Shown one piece after another: positions 5,170 to 5,207 of a stretch of 5,207 nt of DNA. The translations under genes and the position numbers were made by a program. Position 1 is the first letter of the stretch. Each line of letters begins with the position of its first letter. Below the pieces are notes generated by a model. It had not been told where the DNA came from. It worked only from the letters and a program-made list of their open reading frames with translations, and made no database searches. Source of the stretch: an archaeon (lineage in GTDB: Archaea > Nanobdellota > Nanobdellia > Pacearchaeales > GW2011-AR1); NCBI GenBank assembly GCA_027341315.1, contig DAIENA010000032.1, positions 1-5,207 on the forward strand. The letters are read 5' to 3'.

Positions 5170-5173
5170 GCAG

Positions 5174-5193
5174 TGTTAATAACATTATTAACA
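5174..5193. promoter_or_regulatory. 20-nt palindrome, candidate operator overlapping a TATA-like element
   Basis: TGTTAATAA (5174-5182) is the exact reverse complement of TTATTAACA (5185-5193), separated by CA. TTAATA at 5176-5181 lies 22-27 nt before an ATG at 5203, the same spacing as the TATA boxes of two minus-strand genes in this window. If that ATG begins a gene outside the window, the palindrome would sit over its promoter. The right edge prevents confirmation, and AT-rich palindromes can arise by chance. Confidence 0.35.
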
Positions 5194-5207
5194 GAAAGGT
5201 TAATGAA

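Larger units (their letters stand above)
4945..5207. other. Intergenic stretch without a supported gene
   Basis: No reading frame of meaningful length is open on either strand over these 263 bases. The stretch holds a strong hairpin right after the tRNA, a broken copy of the tRNA 3' end, a T9 tract and a 20-nt palindrome near the right edge, each listed separately. An ATG at 5203 could start a plus-strand gene outside the window. Confidence 0.7.

Noticed and set aside
4945..5207. CRISPR array, C/D box RNA or second tRNA in the right-hand gap
   Set aside because: There are no regularly spaced repeats, no paired C and D boxes and no second 5' acceptor sequence.

Overview
The window looks like a chromosomal segment of an AT-rich archaeon, most probably a DPANN member of the Nanoarchaeota/Woesearchaeota/Pacearchaeota type. 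The evidence is archaeal/eukaryotic-type ribosomal proteins eL42 (L44e) and eS1 (S3Ae), a tRNA-Thr gene with a 21-nt intron at the archaeal position 37/38, TATA boxes about 22-30 nt ahead of start codons (leaderless-style genes), and an exported protein whose N-terminus (KKGQVTIF followed by a long hydrophobic stretch) is of a kind I associate with DPANN genomes. The lineage is an inference from these features; there is no rRNA marker in the window.

The left two thirds (1-3808) is read entirely on the minus strand. In transcription order it holds an 87-residue HTH-like small protein (3808-3545), a 72-residue two-helix membrane protein (3520-3302), a 614-residue membrane-anchored surface protein (3247-1403), and the first 468 residues of a secreted protein that runs off the left edge (1406-1). 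The last two overlap by four bases (ATGA), so they are probably translationally coupled and may form one cell-envelope module. The 614-residue gene has its own TATA box, directly after an oligo-T run that could end the upstream transcript.

A divergent promoter region (3809-3939) separates these from the plus-strand genes: eL42 (3940-4251), eS1 (4253-4795, one base after the eL42 stop) and the intron-containing tRNA-Thr(UGU) (4852-4944). The eL42 ribosome binding site lies in the loop and 3' arm of a perfect 8-bp hairpin ending two bases before the start codon, a possible translational control element for the pair.

The right end (4945-5207) has no gene I can support. It holds a 9-bp hairpin right after the tRNA, a broken partial copy of the tRNA 3' end 151 nt downstream of the original, a T9 tract, and a 20-nt palindrome at TATA-box distance from an ATG at 5203. 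The points most worth following up are the coupled surface-protein pair, the hairpin over the eL42 start, the tRNA fragment, and the eL42-eS1 gene order.
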